From positions 186,001-250,000 of the forward strand of contig JAIVFH010000029.1 in assembly GCA_025765595.1 (NCBI GenBank): 64,000 nt of DNA. Direction: 5' to 3'. Under the pieces are notes generated by a model, which was given only the letters and a program-made list of their open reading frames with translations, was not told the origin of the DNA and searched no databases. The stretch is from Obelidium mucronatum. Its lineage: Eukaryota > Chytridiomycota > Chytridiomycetes > Chytridiales > Chytriomycetaceae. The position numbers were made by a program, and so were the translations under genes. Shown here piece by piece: positions 54,770 through 64,000 of this stretch. Numbering within the stretch: position 1 is the stretch's first letter; each line of letters opens with the position of its first letter.

Positions 54770-56845
54770 TTAAATAACAGCATCTTTCGCGCTCTGTCTC
54801 CTCCTCTGTTCATGAAACACATACAACCTCCACTTCATACCCAACATGATCGCCGAAACAACATTCCGCAAAAGAACACTCCCCACAACACTCCAAGTAA
54901 GCGCATCCACATTCCAAGAGGACCAATTCCAGAACCGCGTAACAAAAGGTCGCAGAATCGCGTTAATTGAAATCAAAAGACACACTGAATTGGCAACCGC
55001 CCCGAAACGCGAGATTATCTGGAACTGCACAAACGAAGCAGCTGTTTCTCGATTCATGTCTTGCTTCAGTATCATTACGAATTTTCCAAAAGTCACCAAG
55101 AGAATCAAATCCAGGAGGAACATGAATGTTCCACTGAATCCTTGTGCACCCCAAGTCGGTGTGGGTCCAATACCCGTATTCAGCTCCACCATGCTGGTTA
55201 TGAATGGAAAAAACAGTATGAACGGGGACGCCATGAAGGCAGCTTGAATCGCTGCGTAGGAATTCGGCCAGACCTGTTGAATAATCGAGTTTGACCGCAA
55301 CCAAGACATTAGCAGAAACGATAAATCCCAAATCGCAGCAATCAAAAACAACAGCGCGTACGCAATCGAACGGGAATCATTAAAATTGACGTAAAGCTCT
55401 CTCCACAAGAAGGCGCAGACTATATTACAGCAGATGAGACTGAGAATATTTATACCCAAGACTATCGCAAAGCGATTATTGAGCTGCTTTCCAATTTTGT
55501 TTTTAGACTCGAATCTGAACCAGACGATTACAAAGGCAACAACTAAAACAGCGTCGAAACAGAGGCCTCCATAAAATACGTATAGCTGGCGTAGCGTGAT
55601 TCCTTGTGTGTCCCACAGTTTTGGACATTGCGCCATAGCCAGTTTGACAGAGTGGTCCATTACCTCAGCGTTTGACCAAAAAGACCGAAACACATTGAAC
55701 GCAACAGAAGAATTGACATTTGGATGATTGCAAATGAAATCAACAGCTGAAAGCCGAACAGTTGTGTTTTGCGATTCGAACCATATTAAATTGATTGTCT
55801 CCAAATAATCGTCATTGAGTTGTGGCATGGAAGCATACCCTTGTTCCCAGAATCTTATTTCGAGCTCTAGCATTCCTGTTTGAATATCCATGGACTTCAT
55901 GTGCTTGATACATGTGGAAAAGAAGGTCCATAATCTTTGAGTCGTGTAAATCACAGTGGCGTCGTAAAATACGACGCCTGTTGTGCAATAAAAGGGTTTA
56001 GGTGGAACCAAAAATAACGTATATATTCAAAGATGCATGTTACCAGAATACAAGTATTCGATTGTAGTCAATTGCACAGACACGGGTTGGACTGTGAACC
56101 ACAAGACAACTGGCAATGCGAGCAATTCCGAATCTTGATACTCTACGAAAATACTCGAGATGGATCGATCCCTCATTTTTATGCACATTTGCATGACTGA
56201 TTGTGTTGTTTGGTTGGTTGTACTTTCCGTCAAGTTTTTGAAAACCATGTCAAGGTATTCCGTTCCAAATTCCCTCGAGCAAAGCCGTACGATTGCGTGA
56301 ATTTGATCTTCAGGGAGCTGGTCTCGAAACCATTTTACACTCGTTGGTGAGGATGGATCCGTCCGAAATGCGACGGATTCCCCGCAAGATGTGCTGGATA
56401 TCCGGTCTGATGACAAATACCGCAAAACGGTATTGATTTCGTTGACCGTGTCGTATAGTTGGCAAACGCGGTTTGTTGATTTTTCAAGCATCATGCTGTT
56501 GTCATCAATGGCATTTGTGAACCACTTTTTTGCTCCAGGCGTGAATGGGTCAAATGAAAACAAGTCCCAACTGTTGTTGGTGGCAGTGAATGTCATTCCA
56601 TAAGCCCTTAGACATTCCTCGATATCCGTTAAAGACTCATTTGGAAGAGTGAAAGTGAACTCGAGAATTTGGAATAACGATAATTTTGTTTCCGCTGTTG
56701 TTCTCTCAGACTGGCAAATTGACTGAATGGCGTGGTTCTTTGTCCCGTTGTTTTGAGCTTCGAACCACCACACGCTTTCGTTTGTAATGGGCGTATAGTA
56801 CGTGAATAGATCCAGTAGGTTCGTTGTGAAATACGCAACGTCCAT
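54770..56845 (-). CDS. Multi-pass membrane protein with long ectodomain, paralogue A
   Basis: Exons on the minus strand are 56044-56845 and 54770-55977. The intron (GTAACA..CAACAG) keeps phase, and the join (LYSG/VVFYD) aligns with the uninterrupted paralogue at 61782. The product is 669 residues. The N-terminal ~390 residues are soluble-looking repeats, each with a hydrophobic-aromatic step (SVWWFEAQ, KKWFTNAI, VKWFRDQL, LIWFESQN) and CP or IC motifs. Six or seven membrane helices follow (LYVFYGGLCFDAVLVV onward). This is the layout of a receptor with a large ectodomain, but no signal peptide is evident. No named family is recognised. Confidence 0.75.
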
Positions 56846-56911
56846 TGTTTGGTGGTTTGACAGTCACAATGAAGATTTTTTTTTGATTACAGCGAAAACC
56901 CTATTACACTG

Positions 56912-57877
56912 ATGATCATAGATCCACCAGATTATGAACCGCCTCCTTACGATTCTCCGTCCTATGAACCAGGTCCCTCATCAGGACCTTCTAGTGCACC
57001 TGTGATTACACCCCCCACCAGCAAACCAACATCCGCAGGAAATGCACTCACATTGTCCCAAATTGAGGGTCAAAGCAGCATCATAGTCTACCGCTCTGGC
57101 ACTGTTCCAATCTATGCAGTCAACATGACACACACGACGACTTCGAATTCCTGGGTGAATCTGTCTCCAGCAGCCATCATTGCCAACCCACCGATTTTAA
57201 ACTCATTCCACAACACTGCCCCGCGACTCAGCACTCTGGAATTCGGATCAAGCAATATTCTAAACTCTATGGAAGCCTTTTGTCACAATAATACGTACTT
57301 TGGCTTCAAAATCAAACAACAAGGCAGTGACACTTCCGCACCACCACAACCACCAGCACCAGTAATCAACGCAATCTTTCCACTCGACGAAGAAAACCAA
57401 ACTTTTGCAGCCGATACAATGAAAATGCATTTATTAGCTTTCGAAACCGCAACGACAAAGTACCAATGGGCGATCCCTTTAATTCCTCCTGCAACTTCAA
57501 ACAAACTATTGGCACTGATGCAGCCAGCCGCGCAGAACCCTTTAGATCCCAACGAACCAATGATTCGAATGAGGTTGTTTGCGACTCCTCAGCTTTCGGG
57601 TGTGAAGAAATTCTGGAATGGGTATAAGGAGCCGCGGGGACCGTCGCATATGGTTGTCCTGGAGTTTTTGGTTGAAAAGAGTGCGAGTGGTGTGAATGGG
57701 GTGTTGGAAGCGGTTTCTGCTTCTTCTTCTTTTTCTACTTCTGGTACCGCGTCTTCTTTTGGGGATTGGAGTGATCAAGAGACTGCTTTGTTGGTTGGTT
57801 CTGCGGTTGCGGCGTTCCATGTGTTCAAGTATAGGCTGTCGCGTGAACGAAAGAAGGAGATGATGGGAATAAGATGA
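56912..57877 (+). CDS. Unknown cytosolic protein, tandem paralogue 1
   Basis: Single exon, 321 residues. The N-terminus is Pro/Tyr-rich (DPPDYEPPPYDSP, PPxY-type motifs that could bind WW domains). The core shares ordered blocks with the next gene: LSQIEGQSSIIV, WVNLSPAAIIANP, IFPLDE, TKYQW and a closing LVGSAVAAFHVFKYRLSR. The repeated beta-like pattern recalls tubby/LURP-one-type folds, but I cannot confirm this. No signal peptide. It starts 66 bases from the divergent membrane paralogue A. Confidence 0.7.
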   Translation: MIIDPPDYEPPPYDSPSYEPGPSSGPSSAPVITPPTSKPTSAGNALTLSQIEGQSSIIVYRSGTVPIYAVNMTHTTTSNSWVNLSPAAIIANPPILNSFHNTAPRLSTLEFGSSNILNSMEAFCHNNTYFGFKIKQQGSDTSAPPQPPAPVINAIFPLDEENQTFAADTMKMHLLAFETATTKYQWAIPLIPPATSNKLLALMQPAAQNPLDPNEPMIRMRLFATPQLSGVKKFWNGYKEPRGPSHMVVLEFLVEKSASGVNGVLEAVSASSSFSTSGTASSFGDWSDQETALLVGSAVAAFHVFKYRLSRERKKEMMGIR

Positions 57878-58009
57878 TGAAATAAATAATAAAAAGATAA
57901 TTATTATCATTTGTTTTGACACAAAACAAGCCCAGGAGGAAGTGGACTCTTTCTGCTTGAAAAGTTCGAATCTTGTTATTATTTGAAATCGATCACAAAA
58001 AACAAAGGA

Positions 58010-58897
58010 ATGAGCGGACACCAACCGCTGCTACCTGAATACGAAGTACAAGAGCCCTCAGGTCTGCCAATATACTACGGCGATGGGGATGATACCACGC
58101 CCATCTACCACAGTGAAGCGGAGGGAGAGATTCCAAACAAGCCAATGCGCCTCGCCTTTTCGCAGATTGATGGTCAAACATCGATCGTTGTTTCTAATGC
58201 TGATACTTCCGCCCCACTCTACAACATCCAGCTGGACGACAACTTGGCAGCGTGGGTCAACATGTCTCCCACGGCAATCTTGGCAAACCCAGACAACTTG
58301 CCACCCTTTGAAACGACAGCACCAGCCTTCACAACCATTCAGTTTGGAACACATGCGCTCCTAAACAGCTTTGATCCATATCGCCATGACATTCGCCGTT
58401 GGGGCTACAAAATCACAATTCCCGATTCTAATAATAATGGATCCAATCTTTCCTCCAACTTTCCATTGGATGAAGGAACTAATTTGTATGCCGTTGGACT
58501 CTTTGAGACTACCAAGACCAAGTATCAGTGGATCGTGACTGAATTCTTGGATCGAGTGGTTCATCAGACACCCTTGGATCCAGGACAAACGAAAGTCCAG
58601 TTTCGTCTGTATGGAACCAAAGTGCATCATGCCAAGACAGAGTTTGGAAGGTTTCTGAATGGGTTCAAAGGGCCGGCGATGGGTATTGGGTGGGAGCGAT
58701 GTGGAATCATGGAGTTTACGATGGACAAGAGCCGGGATGGGGCAGTGAATGGAGTCATGGAGCCATTGAATGGATTCGTGTTTCGAGACCACCAGGAGTG
58801 TGCGTTGGTTGCGGGTAGTGTAGTGGAGGCAGTGTTTGCGTACAAATACCGACTGATGCGTTACCGCTTGAAGCAGCTGAACAAGGAGTTGTATTGA
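58010..58897 (+). CDS. Unknown cytosolic protein, tandem paralogue 2
   Basis: Single exon, 295 residues from the ATG at 58010. Blocks match paralogue 1 in order: FSQIDGQTSIVV, WVNMSPTAILANP, NFPLDE, TKYQWIV and LVAGSVVEAVFAYKYRL. The N-terminus lacks the PPxY array but keeps a short acidic, Tyr-rich stretch (LPIYYGDGDD). The function is unknown. The pair lies between two large membrane-protein paralogues, an arrangement that suggests a locally expanding gene neighbourhood. Confidence 0.7.
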   Translation: MSGHQPLLPEYEVQEPSGLPIYYGDGDDTTPIYHSEAEGEIPNKPMRLAFSQIDGQTSIVVSNADTSAPLYNIQLDDNLAAWVNMSPTAILANPDNLPPFETTAPAFTTIQFGTHALLNSFDPYRHDIRRWGYKITIPDSNNNGSNLSSNFPLDEGTNLYAVGLFETTKTKYQWIVTEFLDRVVHQTPLDPGQTKVQFRLYGTKVHHAKTEFGRFLNGFKGPAMGIGWERCGIMEFTMDKSRDGAVNGVMEPLNGFVFRDHQECALVAGSVVEAVFAYKYRLMRYRLKQLNKELY

Positions 58898-60274
58898 GTG
58901 ATTTGAGTTGAATACTGTTGATTTGAGTGAATTGATTGATTTTAAATTTAATCACTCACTTCTCGAGGAGTGAGTCTCTGCAAAATTTATTTTGAGGAGG
59001 AGGAGGAGGAGGAAGCAAAAAATAAAGGTGTTCCAATGTCATCCACACGTTTGGTCTATTCCGGGGCATAATCGGCGCCTGTTTCTGCCGCTTCTGGGCG
59101 GCGAAACGATGGATCGGTGGCTCCAGCCATATTGACTGTGTGTAAAAGGAAACATGCAGCTTAAAACGACGCAGATGTAACGGATTCAAAACAAAGTAAA
59201 ACTCTTACCCATCAAACACACGATCCAAGTGGTACGTTTGTCAATTACCCTTTATGATATCTCTAAATCACAAGGTGGTGGCAGATCCTGTCGATACGAG
59301 TTGTGGACCCGTGAGCTGCCGTTTGTGTACCCTTACCGGCCACTTTCCTGGACGCAAGGTCTGTTTGTTGAGACCACCGCCGCAGCTTTGGTCGTTGGAG
59401 AGCTTGAAAGGGTTAAACGTCTGTCGATTAAAGATTCTGGCTCGTTTGATAGTTTCCACTCTCTCATGGCGATTGAAGATTCTGGCGCTACACTTTGGTC
59501 TGCCAGCAGTAGTTGAAACCAACATGCAAATAACCTTGCTTGACTTCCATCTACTCAATCTATAGAAAATGCCCGTCGCAACCCTCAAACCAGAGCAATA
59601 GAGAACCCTCGACGGAACCAAGATGCGCTACCTGCTGTGCCGTCCCAGCAATGCTGGTGCCGCAAGTCCACACTCAAATCGAATCTACAAGCACATCTAT
59701 CCAAGCCAGAACTGCGTTATTGCAGATTCGAGATGAGCCAATGCATTGAGTTAAATATGAGACTAAACAGCAAACCGTAACAATCAGCTGCCGCATGATT
59801 TGCGAATGATTTGCGAACACTTGCCTGAGCTTATAAATTAGAGGACCTGAGGTCAATACTGGTCTCTCGAAGTGTGAAACAACAAAGACAGGATTCTCTT
59901 ACAGTAGCAGAAGTACTTTCCAGTCATTGAGGACCTTAGCTCGATCCAGCACTCTCGCATTTTGAAGCAGACAACGCATTCAAACTCTAGACGAAGAACG
60001 TGAATAAAGGAATTCGCTTGCGACGTATTCCATCAGAAATACTTTCCATTACTCGGGTTGTATTTGAGACGATATCTTGTGGACAGTTACAAGAATGCGA
60101 CACAGTTGTCGTGTCTAAAAAACTTTGCGTGACCAAACTGTCATTACCCCGCAACAAATAAAAAGAACAAGATTGAATTGAAATAATGTCATATATCTCA
60201 TTGTTTTATTTATTTTCTGTGTAAAGAGTGAGTGAACCCTAGGGAAACTCTGCATCAAAACTATTAAAACACAA
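58898..60274. other. Long intergenic stretch, no confident gene
   Basis: No convincing gene. On the minus strand a possible small transcript exists: a donor ATGG/GTAAGAG near 59208 and an acceptor CACACAG near 59138, giving an ORF ending DPSFRRPEAAETGADYAPE with stop near 59068, but I could not find a start exon. A near-repeat, GATTAAAGATTCTGGC and GATTGAAGATTCTGGC, occurs at about 59426 and 59471. Confidence 0.4.
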
Positions 60275-61682
60275 ATGGACGGCTGGAAGCAGAAGGCCCT
60301 CGACGCGGCCTCGCAGCTGCACAAGAAGGCGGCGGAACTCACGGAAGACACGCTCAAGCCGACTGCGCGCGCCGTGTACAACCACACGGCGCAGTCGATC
60401 AACGCCTACTACGGCGACGCCGATGGCGACAAAGACGAAGACGAAAAAGACGAAAAAGACGAAAAAGACTCTGTTTTCGGCGCGCCGCTCGCCGCCGCGC
60501 CGCTCGACGCCGCCGCGCGCGCGCCCGCCGTTGTCGCGTTGTGCGTCGCGCGAGTCGCCGCCGACGCCGCCGAACACGTTGGCGTGTACCGTCTGAGCGG
60601 CGCGCACTCGCAGGTGCGGCGCCTTTCTCTGCTTTCGCTTGCGCAACATGCTTAACTAATTCGTTTGTTCGCCCGCCAACAGGTCGACCGCATCCGCCGC
60701 CTCTTCACGAAACACGCGGCGCCGTCCGCCGCCGCATTCGACTGCGACGTCGACACCGCCGCCTCCGTGCTGAAGGCGTATCTCAGAGAACTGAAGGACC
60801 CGCTGCTTGACCAGCGCGACGTGGCGGACCTCGATCAATCCATCGACCCAGACGGAAACACGGACAGCGCTTCGCTGCTGCGTCTCTCTTTGGTCATAAA
60901 TTCGCTCGATCAAACAGCGTTTTACACTCTCAAACTGCTCTTGGCCCATCTGGACCATGTTCAAGAACATTCAGATGTAAACAAAATGTCTTTGGCTAAT
61001 CTGGCCATCGTGTTTTCTCCCACCTTGTCGATTTCTTCAAACTTGTTTTGCTGTCTTGTGAGGAATCGGGTCGCCTTGTTTTCGGTAAACTGTCTGTTCC
61101 GCTTTTTATCGCCGAAGGCGAGTCTATTGCCTTTCTTTTTGCTAGTCCGTCGAAGCATCTCCATGACCGAAGGCATATTCTGCCGTAGGGGGTGTCATCT
61201 TTCTTCTTCTATTGGTACTCTTCAACTTTTTGTTCTTAACAGTCTTTTTCTTGCATAATCAGGCACAAGATTACTCATCAGCAGCGCCTCCAGCGAAACC
61301 TTTACGTAAAGCAGCTCCACCACCTCCGCCTCCTTCAAAAAGAACCGCTTCGACCGCAAGCACCAGCCAGACAAACAACAGCACTCCGGCAACAACATCA
61401 ACTCCAGCTACAACTCCAAATATTCCTATCCTAGCCCCACGACCCCAATCAACTCCTTCACCGCTCATCTCAGATCCACCTATACCTCGAAGTAGGACAC
61501 CCACCCAACAAGAAGTTCCACCTAGACCTGGCAGTACAGGAGGAGGAGTAGTTGCTAGCGCAATCAATCGATTTTCTACTCCCGAATTGAATTCATCTAC
61601 TCTTTCTGATGGATCCGTCCGTAATTCGGGAAGTTTGGGGCGGAGGCCTGCTCCTCCTCCCCCACCTTCTCGAAAACAATGA
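60275..61682 (+). CDS. RhoGAP-domain protein
   Basis: Exons are 60275-60613, 60683-61084 and 61263-61682, all in phase 0. The RhoGAP core shows GVYRLSG (the arginine finger in the usual context), DRIRRLF, AYLRELKDPLL and NLAIVFSPTL. It stimulates GTP hydrolysis by Rho-type GTPases. The N-terminal ~110 residues are an amphipathic helix start (MDGWKQKALDAASQLHKKAA), which may bind membrane, then an Asp/Lys run. The C-terminus is Pro-rich (APPPPPPSKR, PPPPPSRKQ), a likely SH3 ligand. The first two exons are extremely GC-rich. The second intron is 178 nt, the longest resolved here, and contains GC hairpin elements. Confidence 0.88.
61110..61190. repeat. Degenerate GC hairpins inside a RhoGAP intron
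   Basis: CGCCGAAGGCG at 61110-61120, CCGAAGGCATATT at about 61167 and GCCGTAGGGGG at about 61182 match the cores of the 9.7-kb array. They account for much of the extra length of this intron. Confidence 0.65.
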
Positions 61683-61781
61683 TAGTAGAATGGTTTTCAT
61701 GTACAAAATATACTTACATTATGTATGCGCGAGAACTCTAATTTGATCGACAATGTAGATTCCATTGTTTTGTTTTCCATC

Positions 61782-63869
61782 ATGAATGTCACATATTTCT
61801 CAGAGCATATTCTCGAATTCTTTACAAAGTACTCCCCCCTATCCAACGCGGTAGTATGGTGGTTTACAAGCCTCAACTTTCATGATCAGAATCAAGTTGC
61901 CGCCAACATTTGCAATGACCCAGTATTGAAAGCCAAAGACAAAATGGAACGGTTTTGGGCCATGAACACGTCCCTCAAACTAGATGTATCTATTCAAAGT
62001 AATATCGTACACTGTATATCATCGTACGGATCAGATGCTCTTGGGTTTTACCTGACAAGGATTCCTGTAACCAAATTTGACTCGTTCTATTTTGACCCAT
62101 TCACTCCAAATAGCCGTGATTGGCTTCTAACTCGACCCTCAATACTCCAAGAGAAAGCTTTTAATTTTATTTGTCGAAATCCAGGAAGGTGGGAGTATGA
62201 ATCAAAGGACGTTATTCAAGTCCTCAGCTACCTGCGTCCAAACACATCTGCTGCAGCGCAAGAGATATCAAACTCTTGTATTTCATTCAACCAGTTTTTG
62301 TTGGACCCTTTGTCCACAACGAGCTTAGCCTGGTTTTCTCAACAGCAGCCCAACCAACAACAACGGCATTGTGTACTCGCTCTCTGCTCACAATCCTCCA
62401 AATCTACAGACGAATTGGCCGATATGTCTTCTACAATACACACATCGATGAAGCTGGATCCAGAAACTATTGAATTGATGTTGATGTGTTTGCAAGTCCG
62501 AGACGTTGAGACGAGTTCAATGCTACTAAGTTTCTTTGAAACACCCTTGCCGCACGATGCGTTAGTTTGGTACGCTAGTCGAAACGCATCGAGCAAATTG
62601 AATCTGATTGGTTATTTGGCGGCTGGGTTGGAATATCCCCTCCTTCACCACATCTTCACACTTACGGAATTAAAAAGGATCTTCCGGGAGCTGTTTGCGT
62701 ATCTGGAAGCCTCCATGATGGGTGTACATCAACTCGAGTTTCGGTTCAACACTTACATGACGTATTTCGAAAATTATAATCTGACGAGGGAGTTGGAAAT
62801 AATGAATCGAGAGACGTCTTGGTTTCATCGCGTTTGGTTTGCTTCTTTGAATGCCACGGATCGGTTGCTTGTGATTGATTATGTATGCTCGGATCCGGTG
62901 GCTGATTTACAAGTTGTTATGGATCTTTTTACGGACTATTTCTTGTCTTTTTCGGACTTGTCTGCGCTGGCTATTGAAAAGATGAACGGATGTCCAAAAA
63001 TACACGCGGTAATGGCTGATAAATGGATTGAGTTGTATGTGTATATCTTTTGTGCTGTGGCGAGTACGTTAATGATTGGTTGGACTGGAGTCATGGCGCT
63101 ACATGAATTGAAATTCAAGAATGATCAGCATCATCAACAACAACGCAAGCTCTCTCCATTCTATATCGCCATGTTTCTGAGCAGTTTCGCTTTATTAGGA
63201 ACTGATATTACATATGCAGTCTATTGGAACATTCTCCTCAAGAACTTTAATGTCCTGACACCCAAAACGATATCCGCACAGGCAGCATGCTATATACTCA
63301 CGTTCATATTCACAAGTTTATGGAGTCAAACATACCTCCAAATTTCCTATGTCCGATCCGAGTCACTAATTCAAACCGTTTTCCCTAAACACTTTACAAG
63401 AATCAAGACCCTCTTTCGATTGAGTCCGATTCTGATATTCAGTCCTGTTTTATTCAGCTCTCTTGAAGTGCTTCGATTCACTGGGTTCCTGGCGCCCACA
63501 TTGACGTGGGCGTCTCAAGCCATCAGTGAAGCAACATTGTTGGGGTTGGACGTGATTCTCTTGATGACGTTCTTGAAATTCGTGACGGGTTTGAATGAGG
63601 CGATGGAAACGGATACAACGCGGTTCAAGATGATTTCTCAGTTTGGGACTGTTGCGAGTGTTTTGTGTTTGTTTATTTGTATTGTTTCGTTGGGGAGACC
63701 GCTTTTGACGACTTTTTGGCCGATGGAGTCGTTCTTGTTGCATTTGTGTACGGTTGTGATGGTTTGTTTGATGCATTTGGTGGATTTGGTCATGTTGTGG
63801 ATGAAGTGGATGCTTTTGAGGAGGAAAGGGTCGAATGTTGTGGTTGTGGGGACTAGTGAGGCGAAATAA
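61782..63869 (+). CDS. Multi-pass membrane protein with long ectodomain, paralogue B
   Basis: Single exon, 695 residues from the ATG at 61782, chosen because MNVTYFSEHILEFF aligns with MDVAYFTTNLLDLF of the paralogue at 56845. Upstream in-frame ATGs add an unrelated stretch. The ectodomain repeats have aromatic steps (VVWWFTSLN, SRDWLLTRP, LAWFSQQQ, LVWYASRN, RVWFASLN) spaced 50-90 residues apart. The C-terminal 260 residues form about seven membrane helices (WIELYVYIFCAVASTLMIGW onward). It has no intron where paralogue A has one. A chytrid-type sensory receptor is plausible but unproven. Confidence 0.75.
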   Translation: MNVTYFSEHILEFFTKYSPLSNAVVWWFTSLNFHDQNQVAANICNDPVLKAKDKMERFWAMNTSLKLDVSIQSNIVHCISSYGSDALGFYLTRIPVTKFDSFYFDPFTPNSRDWLLTRPSILQEKAFNFICRNPGRWEYESKDVIQVLSYLRPNTSAAAQEISNSCISFNQFLLDPLSTTSLAWFSQQQPNQQQRHCVLALCSQSSKSTDELADMSSTIHTSMKLDPETIELMLMCLQVRDVETSSMLLSFFETPLPHDALVWYASRNASSKLNLIGYLAAGLEYPLLHHIFTLTELKRIFRELFAYLEASMMGVHQLEFRFNTYMTYFENYNLTRELEIMNRETSWFHRVWFASLNATDRLLVIDYVCSDPVADLQVVMDLFTDYFLSFSDLSALAIEKMNGCPKIHAVMADKWIELYVYIFCAVASTLMIGWTGVMALHELKFKNDQHHQQQRKLSPFYIAMFLSSFALLGTDITYAVYWNILLKNFNVLTPKTISAQAACYILTFIFTSLWSQTYLQISYVRSESLIQTVFPKHFTRIKTLFRLSPILIFSPVLFSSLEVLRFTGFLAPTLTWASQAISEATLLGLDVILLMTFLKFVTGLNEAMETDTTRFKMISQFGTVASVLCLFICIVSLGRPLLTTFWPMESFLLHLCTVVMVCLMHLVDLVMLWMKWMLLRRKGSNVVVVGTSEAK

Positions 63870-63892
63870 TATGTTATTTACATCCTGATTCT

Positions 63893-63893
<1 letters not shown>

Positions 63894-63934
<41 letters not shown>
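63894..63934 (+). repeat. 41-base poly(T) tract
   Basis: An uninterrupted T run 25 bases after the stop of membrane paralogue B. Confidence 0.9.
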
Positions 63935-63935
<1 letters not shown>

Positions 63936-64000
63936 GTTTCTTGGTTTGCGAAGAAAGACTTTGATTTGTGATGGGTCAAAACGGCATCTCGTAAAATTGA

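Noticed and set aside
59068..59240. Possible last exon of a small minus-strand gene
   Set aside because: Good donor and acceptor sites but no upstream coding exon found, so not listed as a gene.
59229..59621. Overlapping open frames on both strands
   Set aside because: No motif, no splice partner, no start context; the sequence has a short near-repeat only.
1..64000. CRISPR arrays, bacterial operons, integrases or intact transposons
   Set aside because: None seen; the genes are spliced and eukaryotic, and the only array-like repeats are the GC hairpins and coding repeats.

Overview
This window is nuclear DNA of a fungus, most likely a zoosporic early-diverging one (Chytridiomycota is my best guess). 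The genes carry many short GT-AG introns, mostly 47-120 nt, often with a CTAAC/CTAAT-like branch site. The gene set is fungal and eukaryotic: chitin synthase activator Skt5/Chs4 with a CaaX end, four ECL1-type zinc proteins, ASH2, TAF13, an Scc2/NIPBL-like cohesin loader, RLP24, a U2 snRNA and an initiator tRNA. The chytrid assignment is inference; no marker gene proves it. Exon joins below were worked out by hand from splice motifs and reading phase, with no transcript support.

Layout. 1-3600: tandem array of three single-pass membrane proteins sharing an SFxDVY tail motif. 3.7-9.7 kb: inositol 5-phosphatase, beta-carbonic anhydrase, Asterix (PAT complex), two secreted histidine-first proteins of LPMO/BIM1 type, and an acidic protein. 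9.7-9.95 kb: an array of nine perfect or near-perfect GC hairpins. 10-24.6 kb: a coiled-coil membrane protein, TAF13, tRNA-iMet, a VWA-like/FG/ZZ protein, ASH2, an acyltransferase in divergent orientation to ASH2, and a long coiled-coil protein. 24.8-31.1 kb: accessory region with two tiny secreted peptides, four dispersed ECL1-like genes and a disrupted cell-wall glycoprotein gene. 31.2-43.4 kb: Scc2/NIPBL, a NADAR protein, a five-exon 164-aa protein, RLP24, Skt5 and an acidic nuclear-looking protein. 43.4-50.3 kb: F-BAR protein, an RNA-gene cluster (U2 snRNA, a structured-RNA candidate, tRNA-Leu) and a mitochondrial AAA ATPase. 50.3-64 kb: a protein with four IQ motifs, two large multi-pass membrane paralogues flanking a tandem pair of unknown cytosolic paralogues, and a RhoGAP protein.

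The window is not one pathway. It mixes core housekeeping genes (transcription, chromatin, cohesin loading, ribosome assembly) with lineage-specific paralogue families that sit next to each other and look locally duplicated. Several genes show single-base frame breaks or in-frame stops, which may be real decay or assembly errors at homopolymers.
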